NCBI GenBank assembly: GCA_009781175.1
Contig: WQYQ01000001.1
Location: forward strand, 248,001 to 312,000
From: Betaproteobacteria bacterium
GTDB lineage: Bacteria > Pseudomonadota > Gammaproteobacteria > Burkholderiales > Rhodocyclaceae
DNA: 64,000 nt
Direction: 5' to 3'
The position numbers were made by a program, and so were the translations under genes. The notes below the pieces were generated by a model that saw nothing but the letters and a program-made list of their open reading frames with translations, had not been told where the DNA came from and did not search any database. Shown in pieces: positions 9,565-19,669 of the stretch; position 1 is the stretch's first letter, and every line of letters starts with the position of its first letter.

Positions 9565-10881
9565 TTAGTTTTCCTCTTCCGTTTCCGACTCGCCTTCGGG
9601 CAAATGAATCACGCCGGTGGTGTAGTTGTATTCGAACACCTCGCCATAGCGGCCCCATTCGATCGCGGTGCGCAACACACGCTCGGCCTCGACGCGGTCC
9701 ATGGTTTCGCTGAGCATCTTGAGGAAAGGCTCCTCGGGCAATTCGCCCGAATTTTCCTGTTCCAGACTATGCCGGATATGCGCGGCGAGCGGCACCTGGG
9801 CCAGCAGTTGCTGCCCGAAAATCTCGTGCCGCAGCATGTTGTTGCCTTCGACATAACGGCGGCCGATCGGGGTAATGCCGATGTCGCCGCGCGCCACATG
9901 CGCGAAGCCGAGCATCTGGAGCGCTTCGGTAATCGGCAGCAGATCCTCGTCGGTAAGTTCCGACTCCTCCGCGAACTGCGGCAGGTCCGCAATGCCATTG
10001 AAGGGCTGGTCGACGAGCAGTTCGAGCACGCCGTCCATGCGGCTGACATCCGCCTCGGGCAAGCGGTCGCCGATCCGCATGCGCGCGGGCTCCTCCGCCA
10101 GCCGGCCAGGGCGGCGGGCGCTGGCGGTCATCAAGGCATAGACTTCATCGATCAGCATGCGCACATCGTGGCTGTCCACCTCGCGCGGCCGCCGCAGGGC
10201 AATGCCAAGTTCCGCCCGCACACGGCCCGGATTGCTTGCAAAAATCAAAACGCGGTCGGCCATCATCACCGCTTCCTCAATGTTATGCGAAACGATCAGC
10301 ATGCCGCGCGTGGGCATGCTGCCGCTGTCCCACAGCTCCAGCATATCGTCGCGCAAACGCTCGCCGGTCAGCACATCGAGCGCGGAAAATGCTTCGTCCA
10401 TCAGCAGCACTTCGGGCTCGGTCACCAGCGCGCGCGCAATGCCAACGCGCTGGCGCATGCCGCCGGAAAGCTCGCGCGGCAACGCGCCTTCAAAACCGGA
10501 AAGCCCGATCAGCTCGATCGCGGCCTCGGCTTTCTTCTCCCGCTCGGCAGGCTCGATCCCACGCGCTTCGAGCCCAAGCTCAACGTTCTGCTGCACCGTG
10601 AGCCAGGGGAACAAGGCGAAGGACTGAAAGACCATGCTGATGCCGCGCGCCGGTCCATACAGCGGCTGGCCGCGATACAGCACATCGCCCGCGTCGACGC
10701 CAAGCAGCCCGGCCATGATCCGCAGCAAGGTGGATTTGCCTGAGCCGGATTGGCCGAGCAAGGCGACGATTTCGCCTTCGCGCAGCACGAAGTCCACGCC
10801 TTCGAGCACCGCGCGCGGCGTTCCGTCGCTGGACTTGAACGACTTGCCGACGTTTTTGAGTTCGATAATCGCTGGCGTCAT
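9565..10881 (-). CDS. Nitrate/sulfonate/bicarbonate-type ABC transporter ATP-binding protein with C-terminal AAA-associated domain
   Basis: MTPAIIELKNVGKSF..., Walker A GQSGSGKST, signature LSGGMRQRVGIARAL, LLMDEAFSALD; extended C-terminus; start trimmed from the 843-aa ORF. Confidence 0.92.
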   Translation of the reverse strand: MTPAIIELKNVGKSFKSSDGTPRAVLEGVDFVLREGEIVALLGQSGSGKSTLLRIMAGLLGVDAGDVLYRGQPLYGPARGISMVFQSFALFPWLTVQQNVELGLEARGIEPAEREKKAEAAIELIGLSGFEGALPRELSGGMRQRVGIARALVTEPEVLLMDEAFSALDVLTGERLRDDMLELWDSGSMPTRGMLIVSHNIEEAVMMADRVLIFASNPGRVRAELGIALRRPREVDSHDVRMLIDEVYALMTASARRPGRLAEEPARMRIGDRLPEADVSRMDGVLELLVDQPFNGIADLPQFAEESELTDEDLLPITEALQMLGFAHVARGDIGITPIGRRYVEGNNMLRHEIFGQQLLAQVPLAAHIRHSLEQENSGELPEEPFLKMLSETMDRVEAERVLRTAIEWGRYGEVFEYNYTTGVIHLPEGESETEEEN

Positions 10882-10892
10882 CACGCGCGCTC

Positions 10893-12620
10893 CTAGAAAT
10901 GCATACGGTCTTCGGCAAGCCGGTACAGGCGCCGCCAGACAAAACGGTTGAGACTCATAACAAAAATGCACATCACGCCGATGCCCAGCGCAATACGCGG
11001 AAAGTCGCCCACGGCGGTCATGTGCGCGATGTAGCTGCCGAGCCCATGCGCTTCGAGCGTGGTGTCGCCCCAGCTCACGTATTCGGCCACGATGCTCGCG
11101 TTCCACGAGCCGCCGCTGGCCGTGATCGCGCCGGTGACGAAGCTCGGAAACACGGCCGGAATCAGGTAACGCCGCCATTTGAGCCAACCCGACAGGCCGA
11201 GGTTCTGCGCCGCGTAGCGCAGCTCGGTCGGCACCGTCGAAGCGCCGGCGATCACGTTGAAGAGGATGTACCACTGCGTGCCGAACACCATCAGCGGCGA
11301 AAGCCAGATGTCGGGATTGAGCTTCCAACGCACCAGCAGCACGACGACGAGCGGGTAGATGAGATTGGTCGGGAAGGCCGCGAGGAACTGCGCGACCGCT
11401 TGCAGCCGCCCGGCCACGCGCGGATTCATGCCGATCCAGATGCCGACCGGCACCCACACGAGCGCCGCGAGCGAGATCAGCACCAGCACGCGGATCAGCG
11501 TGAACACGCCAAGCAACAGCACATGGCCGACCTCGGCCCAGCCAACCTCGGCATGCACGAAGGACCACAGCCGCCATGCCGCGAACAGCACCAGCGCGGC
11601 AATCAGCGCATCCCCGGCACGCGCGAGCCCCTCGCGTGGCGGCTTGGCGCGGGCGCGGATCGAGGTGCCGTCGTAATTGCGAAGGAAGACGAGAAACGAG
11701 CGTTCGAGCAGGCCCGCGAGCCAGGCGCCGACCGCTTGCACCCTGTCGGTGCGGCGAATCCAGGTCAGCAGCCACGATGTCTGCGCCGTATCGCTCTGCG
11801 ACTCTTCGAAGCGGAACTTGTCGGCCCACGCGAGCAGCGGGCGGAAGAAGAGCTGATCGTAGAGGATGATGCCGACAAGCATCGCGCCGATCGCCCAACC
11901 GATCGCGCCGAGATCCTTGGCCTCGATCGCCGCCGCGATGTACGAGCCAATGCCCGGCAGCTTGATGTCCTGGTTCGATACCGAGATCGCCTCGGAAGCG
12001 ACGACGAAAAACCAGCCGCCCGACATCGACATCATCATGTTCCAGAGCAGGCCCGGCATCGCGAAGGGGAGCGCCAGCCGCCAGAAACGCTGCCACGTGG
12101 AAAGCTGAAAGATCTGCGCCGCCTCGCGCAGCTCATCCGGCAGAGTCTTGAACGATTGGTAAAGGCTGAAGGCCATGTTCCAGGCTTGCGAGGTGAAGAT
12201 CGCAAAGATCGCCGCGCATTCGACGCCGAGCAGATTGCCCGGAAACAACGCGATGAAGCCGGTGACCGTGATCGAGAGAAAGCCGAGGATCGGGATCGAT
12301 TGCAGGATGTCGAGCAACGGCACCATGACTTTCTCGGCCGAGCGGTAGCGCGCCGCGATTGCCGCGAAAACGCAACTGAAGACGAGCGACGCGGCAAGCG
12401 CGAGGAACATCCGCAGCGTCGTGCGCAGCAAATAGTACGGCAACCACCACGGATCGAGCGAAAGCGGCAACTGATCGCCGATCGCGTAGGGACGCGCCAT
12501 ATGCGTGCCACCATAGGCGAGCAGGATCAGGACGGAAAGAACGAGCGGCAGCAGCGCCCAGTCCCAACGATTGCCGCCAGCCTCGACGACTTGGCGCGGA
12601 AAAAACTGCTTGTTATCCAT
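10893..12620 (-). CDS. ABC transporter permease with two fused permease domains
   Basis: 575 aa from MDNKQFFPRQ; two copies of the inner-membrane EAA-like region (LPDELREAAQIFQLSTWQRFWRLALPFAMPGL; VPTELRYAAQNLGLSGWLKWRRYLIPAVFPSF). Confidence 0.9.
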   Translation of the reverse strand: MDNKQFFPRQVVEAGGNRWDWALLPLVLSVLILLAYGGTHMARPYAIGDQLPLSLDPWWLPYYLLRTTLRMFLALAASLVFSCVFAAIAARYRSAEKVMVPLLDILQSIPILGFLSITVTGFIALFPGNLLGVECAAIFAIFTSQAWNMAFSLYQSFKTLPDELREAAQIFQLSTWQRFWRLALPFAMPGLLWNMMMSMSGGWFFVVASEAISVSNQDIKLPGIGSYIAAAIEAKDLGAIGWAIGAMLVGIILYDQLFFRPLLAWADKFRFEESQSDTAQTSWLLTWIRRTDRVQAVGAWLAGLLERSFLVFLRNYDGTSIRARAKPPREGLARAGDALIAALVLFAAWRLWSFVHAEVGWAEVGHVLLLGVFTLIRVLVLISLAALVWVPVGIWIGMNPRVAGRLQAVAQFLAAFPTNLIYPLVVVLLVRWKLNPDIWLSPLMVFGTQWYILFNVIAGASTVPTELRYAAQNLGLSGWLKWRRYLIPAVFPSFVTGAITASGGSWNASIVAEYVSWGDTTLEAHGLGSYIAHMTAVGDFPRIALGIGVMCIFVMSLNRFVWRRLYRLAEDRMHF

Positions 12621-12654
12621 TCTTGCTTCCGAAAACAGTTTGCTTGTCTGCGAT

Positions 12655-15600
12655 TCAGCTTCGCGGTGGCCAATGCGGCAAATCCAAACGCGGACGCGTC
12701 GCGAAATCAGGCAGGCGGACCGGCTGCGCAACCAGCGCTTCGAGCGCAATCTCCACGGCACGATCGAGTTGCGGATCGGCGCCCGCCGCATAGTCCTGCG
12801 GCGCGATATCGACCGCCACATCCGGCTCCGCGCCCCAGTTCTCGACGCCCCAACCGACATCCTTGAACCAGAAGCTGAACTCCGGCTGCGTCGTGATCGA
12901 CCCGTCGGCCAAGCGATGGCGCGGCCACACACCGATGACGCCGCCCCAAGTACGAGTGCCGACAAGTTTACCAAGGCCCATCAGCTTGAAGCAGTGCGAA
13001 AAGATGTCGCCATCCGAACCCGCATGCTCGTTCGTCACGCACACGATCGGCCCCGCGACGGCATTCTGCGGATAAGGTTCGGGCCGCCCCCAGCGCAGCA
13101 CGTCGTAACCCAGCACACGCCGCGCAAGTTTTTCGAGCAGCAGCGACGAAACATGCCCACCGCGATTGAAACGCACGTCGACGATGAGACCTTCGCGCAA
13201 GGTCTCGGTGCGCAGGTAGCGGTGAAATTCGGCAAAACCCCAGGTCACCATATCCGGAATATGCAGGTAGCCAAGCCGCCCTCCCGACATTTCCCGCACA
13301 CGTGCGCGTTTGTGCTCGACCCATTCGCGGTAGCGCGCGCCCTCCTCGCTCGCCAGCGCCTTGACGACAACGCGCCGGCGCTGACTCCCTTGCGCGTCGG
13401 CGAGCAACAACTCCACTTTACGCCCGGCGCGCGCGACAAGCCGCGCCTGCGGCGGATGCTCGCGGTCGCACGAGAGGCCATCGATAGCCAGCAAGCGCTC
13501 GCCCGGAGCCGCCGCAACGCCGACGGCGGCCAGCGGCGAATCATGTCCTTCGCGCCAGGCGTCGCCGCGCACCAGCCGCGCGATGCGGTAACACGCCGCC
13601 GCCTCGTCCCATTCGAATTCGGCGCCGAGATGGCCGAGCGGCAAGGCGGCGACGCGCTTGCGGTCGCCGCCGTATTCGTAGCAATGCGAGGTCGCCAATT
13701 CTCCCTGCATTTCCCAGATCAGGTCCGAAAGCTCGTCGCGCGTGGCAATGCATTCGACAAGCGGCGCATAGCGTTGCCAGATGTGTTCCCAATCGACGCC
13801 GCTCATATCCGCCGTCCAGAACTGGTCGCGTTGCAAACGCCACACCTCGCGCAGCATCTGGCGCCATTCGGCGCGCGGATCAATTTGGACCTGCACGCGG
13901 TCGAGATCGATCCAGCCCGATTCGCGCGAAAAATCGCCCAACTCGGCATCTTCTTTCGGCTTCTCGCCGATGCGGAACGCGCGCAGCCCTTCATCCGTAT
14001 CGGCAACAAGCGCCTGGCCGGGCAGAGCGAGTGCGAAATCGCCAACGTTGTCGATAAGGGTTTCAAGTTTCTGCTCGCGCAAGTCCCAGCTCTGCAACAA
14101 GGCATCGGCCGCGTTTTCATCTTCCGACGCTTCGCTTACAACCGGATGCAGTGTCCAGAACACCAAACCCTTTGCAGCATCCACGCGCCCGTAACGCCCC
14201 GCCCCAACCGGAAACGGACGCACACGCCCGGCGAGGCCGTCGAGATCGAGCTGCACGAGTTTGAGTGCTTTCTTCTTAGCGTGCTTTTCTTCGCCCTCTT
14301 CCTGCTCGTCCTCTTCTTCGTGCTCATCGTCTTCATCGTCGAAGCCGCGCGGCAGGGGCTCGAACGGATCGCGGCCATCGGCCTGCAAGGCTACAAGGTA
14401 AGGCCGCGTCGCGCGTGGGAAACCCAGATCGAACGTCACTTCGTCATAAACAGGCTCGAAAGCACGGTTCGAGAGGAAATAAAGATATTTGCCCTCGGGG
14501 TCCCAGGCCGGCGAGAAGTCGACAAAATCCTCCCCGCTCGCAAACCCGCTGCGCCCGCTTCCAAGTTCGAGCAATTTGATCGCGCGCGTCGCCGAACTCG
14601 TGCCGAAATCGTAAGCCAGCCAAGCCCCATCGGGCGAAAACGCGGGTTCTTCGATGCGGCGAAACTCGCAACGATCGAGCATGCGCGCCGCTTTGGTCTC
14701 GAAATCGGCCAGCCAAAGCTCGTTGCGATGATTGGTCAGCGCAACAAGCTGTCCCACAGGACTCGAAACCAAACCCGTCACACGGCCGAAATCGGTATCG
14801 ATAAGGACGACGCCATCCTCGCCGTGCAGTTCAAGACGCTCCTCGCCGCTCGCATCCGAAATCAGCGCGACGCCTAAGCCATCCGCAATCCAAACCGGCA
14901 AACGATAGCGCGCGCCCTGTTCGAATCCGAGTTGGCGCATCGCGCCTTCCCAGAATGGCAGGCTCACCGCCTTGCCGCGCACGCTCAAAGCGAGGCTGTG
15001 GCCATCGGGATGCACACTGAAACTTTCGATTTCGGCATCGGCGCTGACGAATTTACGCGCAAGCTGCGGCCGCGCCGCAGGCACCTCGATTTCGATCCGC
15101 CGCGTCACGCCGCTTGCGACATCAAGCCGCCAGATCGCGCCGCCGCATTGATAGACAATCGTTTTCCCATCGGTATTCGCATGCCGCACATAATGCTCAC
15201 CGTGTTCGGTATGGCGCCGCAGCCCGCCGCCGTCGGGCAGACAGGAATAGAGATTACCGATCCCTTCATGGTCGGAAATGAACCAGATCCGTTCGCTAAT
15301 CCACATTGGCGAAGCAAGATTGCCCGCCTGGCGTGGATCGTCGAAAACCGGCAGACGGACAAACTCGCCCTTCCCTTCCGCATCGATCCAGAGATGACCA
15401 ATCGTCCCGCCGCGGTAGCGCTTCCACAGCGCGGGGTCCGAAATATTGCGCCCGATCACGCAGCCGCCCGCGGACGACCACGCCGCATCGGAACCCAGGC
15501 CCCAGGGCATCGGCTGCGGCAAAGGCGCATCGAGCGCAATCGCGAAAAGCTGGCGCGCATGGAAAAACGGTTGATTGGCGTTGCTCGATACCAAAACACG

Positions 15601-15897
15601 GCCATCGGGCGTCCAGCCCGCCACCAGAGTCTGCGCGCCAAGCCAGGTCATCCGGCGTGCGGCGCCGCCCTCGGCGGGCATCACATAAAGCTCGGAATGG
15701 CTCTCGTCGGTAGCGATAAAAGCTAGCCAGCGGCCGTCCGGCGACAAACGCGGCGCGGCCACCAGACCACGCCCGCCGGTGATACGCCGCGCAATCCCGC
15801 CCGCAAGGGAAACGGACCAAAGATCGTCATCGGTCACAAAAATCAAGGTCTCGCCGTGTACGGTAGGGTGGCGCAGATAAGTAGGAACAGAAGGCAT
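12655..15897 (-). CDS. Tricorn-type protease (S41 family peptidase with N-terminal beta-propeller)
   Basis: WD40-like repeats (APRLSPDGRWLAFIATDESHSELYVMPAEGGAARRMT), PDZ-like then S41 nucleophile motif VTNEHAGSDGDIFSHCFK; 1080 aa. Confidence 0.93.
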   Translation of the reverse strand: MPSVPTYLRHPTVHGETLIFVTDDDLWSVSLAGGIARRITGGRGLVAAPRLSPDGRWLAFIATDESHSELYVMPAEGGAARRMTWLGAQTLVAGWTPDGRVLVSSNANQPFFHARQLFAIALDAPLPQPMPWGLGSDAAWSSAGGCVIGRNISDPALWKRYRGGTIGHLWIDAEGKGEFVRLPVFDDPRQAGNLASPMWISERIWFISDHEGIGNLYSCLPDGGGLRRHTEHGEHYVRHANTDGKTIVYQCGGAIWRLDVASGVTRRIEIEVPAARPQLARKFVSADAEIESFSVHPDGHSLALSVRGKAVSLPFWEGAMRQLGFEQGARYRLPVWIADGLGVALISDASGEERLELHGEDGVVLIDTDFGRVTGLVSSPVGQLVALTNHRNELWLADFETKAARMLDRCEFRRIEEPAFSPDGAWLAYDFGTSSATRAIKLLELGSGRSGFASGEDFVDFSPAWDPEGKYLYFLSNRAFEPVYDEVTFDLGFPRATRPYLVALQADGRDPFEPLPRGFDDEDDEHEEEDEQEEGEEKHAKKKALKLVQLDLDGLAGRVRPFPVGAGRYGRVDAAKGLVFWTLHPVVSEASEDENAADALLQSWDLREQKLETLIDNVGDFALALPGQALVADTDEGLRAFRIGEKPKEDAELGDFSRESGWIDLDRVQVQIDPRAEWRQMLREVWRLQRDQFWTADMSGVDWEHIWQRYAPLVECIATRDELSDLIWEMQGELATSHCYEYGGDRKRVAALPLGHLGAEFEWDEAAACYRIARLVRGDAWREGHDSPLAAVGVAAAPGERLLAIDGLSCDREHPPQARLVARAGRKVELLLADAQGSQRRRVVVKALASEEGARYREWVEHKRARVREMSGGRLGYLHIPDMVTWGFAEFHRYLRTETLREGLIVDVRFNRGGHVSSLLLEKLARRVLGYDVLRWGRPEPYPQNAVAGPIVCVTNEHAGSDGDIFSHCFKLMGLGKLVGTRTWGGVIGVWPRHRLADGSITTQPEFSFWFKDVGWGVENWGAEPDVAVDIAPQDYAAGADPQLDRAVEIALEALVAQPVRLPDFATRPRLDLPHWPPRS

Positions 15898-16003
15898 TCA
15901 AGGGACTCCGGCGCGAGCAAATCCGCGGACCGCCGCGCGGCATCGAGAAAATCGGAAGTCGTCAATTATGCCACCGCCGCTCCGTTATCCACCCCGCCCC
16001 CTC

Positions 16004-16033
16004 TTGGCAAACCAAAATGGCTCCGTCTATAAT
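16004..16033 (+). promoter_or_regulatory. Sigma70-like promoter for tRNA-Ala
   Basis: TTGGCA (16004-16009), 18-bp spacer, TATAAT (16028-16033), 13 nt before tRNA 5' end. Confidence 0.75.
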
Positions 16034-16046
16034 TGCCGACTCGCGT

Positions 16047-16122
<76 letters not shown>

Positions 16123-16130
16123 ATAGAATC

Positions 16131-16160
16131 AAAGGCTTAGCCAATTGCTAAGCCTTTTTT
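16131..16160 (+). terminator. Rho-independent terminator of tRNA-Ala
   Basis: AAAGGCTTAG-CCAATTG-CTAAGCCTTTTTT. Confidence 0.88.
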
Positions 16161-16288
16161 CTTGGGCGGATGCCGCATCCAATCGCCGAGGATGCGACAG
16201 ATAAGATCGGAAACGTGAAATACTGAGATTCACGCAGGCCGGCGGGGGTCCGTCAGCGGGCCTGTTCCTTCACTCATGGAGGTGCCCG

Positions 16289-16954
16289 ATGAAACGCCGT
16301 GAACTGTTGGTTGTACTGGCTGCTGGCGCGATTGCCGAGGGTTGCCAAGCTCAGGAGAACCAGACGCGATACACCAATGAAATTGCGCTGCCTAAGCCCA
16401 AGGTCGCCGGCGCGGTCTCTCTGGAAGAAGCCATTGCGCGGCGCAGGTCCGTGCGCGCCTTCGCGCCAAGCCCGCTGCCTGTCGGCACCATCGGCCAGCT
16501 GCTGTGGGCCGGACAGGGCATCACCCGCGCGGACGGCAAGCGCGCGGCGCCGTCGGCCGGCGCCTTGTACGCGCTTGAACTTTACGCGGTGAGCGCCACG
16601 GAGGTGATGCACTACCTGCCGCACGGCCACCGGGCCGAGACACGGGTCACGCCCGACCTGCGCCCCCAATTGCAAGCCCTTGCACTCGGGCAAGCTTCTG
16701 TCGGGGCCGCTCCGGTCGTGATCGTGGTGGCCGCCGAGCCCGGCCGGCTCTCCCAGCGGTATGGCGCCAGGGCCAATACGTATACCGACATCGAGGCCGG
16801 GCACACCGCCCAGAACATGCTGCTCCAGGCTGCCGCTCTTGGGCTTGCCGCCGTGCCCGTTGGTGCCGTCGACGGAACCCAGGCAGCGCGGGCGCTCGCC
16901 CTGCCTTCCGGCCAGACCGTCATATATCTCATCCCGGTAGGCTTTGCGGCCTGA
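16289..16954 (+). CDS. SagB/ThcOx-type nitroreductase-family dehydrogenase with N-terminal signal sequence
   Basis: VSLEEAIARRRSVRAFAPSPLPVGTIGQLLWAGQGIT...APSAGALYALELY; DIEAGHTAQNMLLQAAALGLAAVPVGA. Confidence 0.88.
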   Translation: MKRRELLVVLAAGAIAEGCQAQENQTRYTNEIALPKPKVAGAVSLEEAIARRRSVRAFAPSPLPVGTIGQLLWAGQGITRADGKRAAPSAGALYALELYAVSATEVMHYLPHGHRAETRVTPDLRPQLQALALGQASVGAAPVVIVVAAEPGRLSQRYGARANTYTDIEAGHTAQNMLLQAAALGLAAVPVGAVDGTQAARALALPSGQTVIYLIPVGFAA

Positions 16955-17041
16955 ACTGCTACGAAACAAGACCCTGAAGCGCGAACGGCGAGGAGCAGCG
17001 GCGCGAGGAGGACGCCTCCTTCATGCATCCGCGCGCGAGCT

Positions 17042-19669
17042 TCAGCTCTTCTTCAGCTGCTCCTCGATCCAATCCCAGCGTTTTTCCTTGACCATCACGA
17101 AGCGGCAGCGCCCGTCGCTGCGTTTTGCCCAGAGTTCGCCGATGCGTTCTTTCTCTTTGCTGTCCGCGTTATCGGCAATGTGACTCCCCTTGTATTCAAC
17201 GGCCAGAATCACGCCTGACTCCATCTGTACGATGAAATCGGGATAAAAGCGGTCGGAAGCCGTCTGGAGCCAAAATGAGGTCGGCTTGCCCTCGACATTA
17301 CGCACCCACCACGCCACGCTATCCAATTCGTTGGCAATAAATTGTGCGCACTCAAATTCTTCACCGCTACCCTTCAAATTGCCAATGACGGGGAAGAAAT
17401 GCCGATTTAACGTCGTAAATCCAGTATATGGCGTGTCATACGCATAGCGGCCTTGCTCAAACACCACCGCGTGCTCGTCGCTAACCGCAAAACGGGATTC
17501 GTCACCGAAAAGCCCATCAAAGACACGTTGTTTTGCCAGCACCAGCCCCGCCGCCAACTTTCTTTCCAATGCGCCGCGCAAACGGAATTTCCGGTATGCC
17601 AATTCATCCAGGGTAAAGCCCCGCGTCTCCAGCAGATAAGTCACCGCCGCGTTCAGCCACGCGGCTTTTTGCCCGGCGTCCGCATAGGGAAATGGTGTAT
17701 TCCGATCGAGCCAGCCGATGAGGTCCGTGACTTGCCAGCCTTGCTCCCTGCCAAACAAGGCAAGCTGACTGTCCAGCTTGTCGTAAACATCGCATTTAAT
17801 TTTCTCAAGCTGCGAGATATTTAGCGATGCGCGGCGCATGGCTTCCACGTCGTGCGAAAACTCGCCTTCCGACAGCTTGCAGTCGAAATCCCCGATTTCC
17901 CAATCCGCATCCAGCAACGGCGTTTCATCGAAAACATCAAAAAAACCAAGCTGCTTGAATTGCAACAGCGGCACTCTGGCGGACACACCTTTTTCCGCCG
18001 GAGTTTTTTCCCGCTCAGGCGGCGCGGCATTGACCGCTATTTGGGTATCCAAGCGTTCCCGGACAAGCTTCGCGGTGTCGGCCTGTTTGAATGTCTCCGC
18101 GATTTGCCTGACCTGATTGGGGCTGGCTCCGCCCTTGATCGTCAATGTCCCGGTTTCGGGAGAAATTTCGATCTTGCCGCGCAGCGTGGCGGGAAGCGCC
18201 GCCAATGCACCGGCATCCGGCAAGGCAATGCTCTCCCCGGCATCGGGTAACGGAATCGTCACGTCGTTTTGCGGGGTGAACAAATCCCGATAGCCAGTAT
18301 CTTCGTCTCCAGTACGAATCAGGTCTTTGGTTTCAAGCCGCTCAAAGCCGTTCTGCACCAAACCATCGTGCAAACCCTGCACGGTAGCGACCAATTCATT
18401 GGAGACCACATAGGCGTAACTGCGGTTCAGCGCCTCTTTCTGCTTGCGGCGGACGTGCGGCATACGCAGCACGCGCCCCAGCACTTGTTCCACCGCCGTT
18501 GCTGAAGTCGTGTTTCTGAACGAAAAAAGCACATAGGCGAATGGGCAATCCCAGCCCTCGCGCAACTTGTCCACGGTAATGATGAACTGCGGGTAATCGG
18601 GATCGCCCAATTTTTTCCCGGCCAACTCATCCACCGCGCCTGTCGCAATGGCAATGCTTTCAGGCGCAATCTGGAAGTCGTCGATCAAATGCGCTTTCAC
18701 CCGCTCCGGGGTGAAAGTTTCCCGGTTTTGGTCTTTTCTTTCCGCCTGAATCAGCATCACCACCGGCTCGATAACTTCGCCGGTTTGCTTGTGCTCTTCC
18801 TCCACGTCTTTCTCAAGCTGGCGCAGTCGTCCAATCGCCTCCGTCAACGACACGCGCCACTCTGGATGAATGGCAAGCTCCAGTGGCAGCTTCAACATGT
18901 CCTCGGCCTGCAAAGTCGCAGCCGAAACGCTACGCAGGACGTTCGACGGTTGACTGATACGATCCGGCGTTGCGGTCAATTCCAAAATGCAAGACGGATT
19001 CAGGCGCACCAGCGTATCCACCGCCAAAGGTGTACCCTGATTGTGCGCCTCGTCCACGATGACGAACGGGCGGCGCAAGCGGATCACATCCACCAGAGAA
19101 CAATCGCCTTTTTGTCCGTTAGATGCGCCGGTGAAATGCGGCATCAGCGCACCATTTTGCCGATATACGCGCAAGCCGTCCCCTTCACGCTTGAAGCTCT
19201 GCATCGTCGCCACGATGATGGTGTTGCCCGTGTCCAGCGTGGCGGGCTGGAGCGCAAGCGCTTCGTTGATGTCCAGAACGTGAACTGCGCCAAACAAGGC
19301 GCGCATGTCTTCATGCAACAATTCGCCCCTAGTTTTCAGGGCATGCAGCGTCTGATCGCGGATGGTTTCCGATGGCACCAGCCACAACACCAACGAGTGC
19401 TCCGTCGCCAGAAAGGACGCGTTCACCCGCTGGATTGACTGCCCGGCGATGCGCGTCTTGCCGCCGCCTGTTGGCACCCGCAGGCACACATAGGGCACGG
19501 CATCAGCGCCGGGCAAGGCGCAATATGGCAAGGCATGGCCGAAAAAGGTGGCGGTACTTTCCACGAATGCCGTGCCCGGATTCTTGAGTTCGCGGGTGCG
19601 CGACAGAAAGGCTGCAAACGCATCCAAAAGCCCTTCCTGGTATTCCTTCAGGTCGTTGTTCAAAACCAT
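17042..19669 (-). CDS. res: Type III restriction-modification system restriction/helicase subunit (Res)
   Basis: Walker A VPTGGGKTRIAG, DEAH motif FVIVDEAHNQGT, C-terminal PD-ExK-like YPDFIVQMESGVILAVEYKGSH. Confidence 0.93.
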   Translation of the reverse strand: MVLNNDLKEYQEGLLDAFAAFLSRTRELKNPGTAFVESTATFFGHALPYCALPGADAVPYVCLRVPTGGGKTRIAGQSIQRVNASFLATEHSLVLWLVPSETIRDQTLHALKTRGELLHEDMRALFGAVHVLDINEALALQPATLDTGNTIIVATMQSFKREGDGLRVYRQNGALMPHFTGASNGQKGDCSLVDVIRLRRPFVIVDEAHNQGTPLAVDTLVRLNPSCILELTATPDRISQPSNVLRSVSAATLQAEDMLKLPLELAIHPEWRVSLTEAIGRLRQLEKDVEEEHKQTGEVIEPVVMLIQAERKDQNRETFTPERVKAHLIDDFQIAPESIAIATGAVDELAGKKLGDPDYPQFIITVDKLREGWDCPFAYVLFSFRNTTSATAVEQVLGRVLRMPHVRRKQKEALNRSYAYVVSNELVATVQGLHDGLVQNGFERLETKDLIRTGDEDTGYRDLFTPQNDVTIPLPDAGESIALPDAGALAALPATLRGKIEISPETGTLTIKGGASPNQVRQIAETFKQADTAKLVRERLDTQIAVNAAPPEREKTPAEKGVSARVPLLQFKQLGFFDVFDETPLLDADWEIGDFDCKLSEGEFSHDVEAMRRASLNISQLEKIKCDVYDKLDSQLALFGREQGWQVTDLIGWLDRNTPFPYADAGQKAAWLNAAVTYLLETRGFTLDELAYRKFRLRGALERKLAAGLVLAKQRVFDGLFGDESRFAVSDEHAVVFEQGRYAYDTPYTGFTTLNRHFFPVIGNLKGSGEEFECAQFIANELDSVAWWVRNVEGKPTSFWLQTASDRFYPDFIVQMESGVILAVEYKGSHIADNADSKEKERIGELWAKRSDGRCRFVMVKEKRWDWIEEQLKKS

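Noticed and set aside
10899-12866. 655-aa plus-strand ORF opposite the ABC permease/tricorn genes
   Set aside because: Low-complexity Arg/His/Asp-rich antisense shadow of conserved minus-strand genes in GC-rich DNA
12571-14877. 768-aa plus-strand ORF
   Set aside because: Antisense of the tricorn-type protease; no recognisable motifs
16235-16264. CAGGCC...GGCCTG inverted repeat before the SagB-like gene
   Set aside because: Only 6-bp arms in GC-rich sequence; not distinguishable from chance
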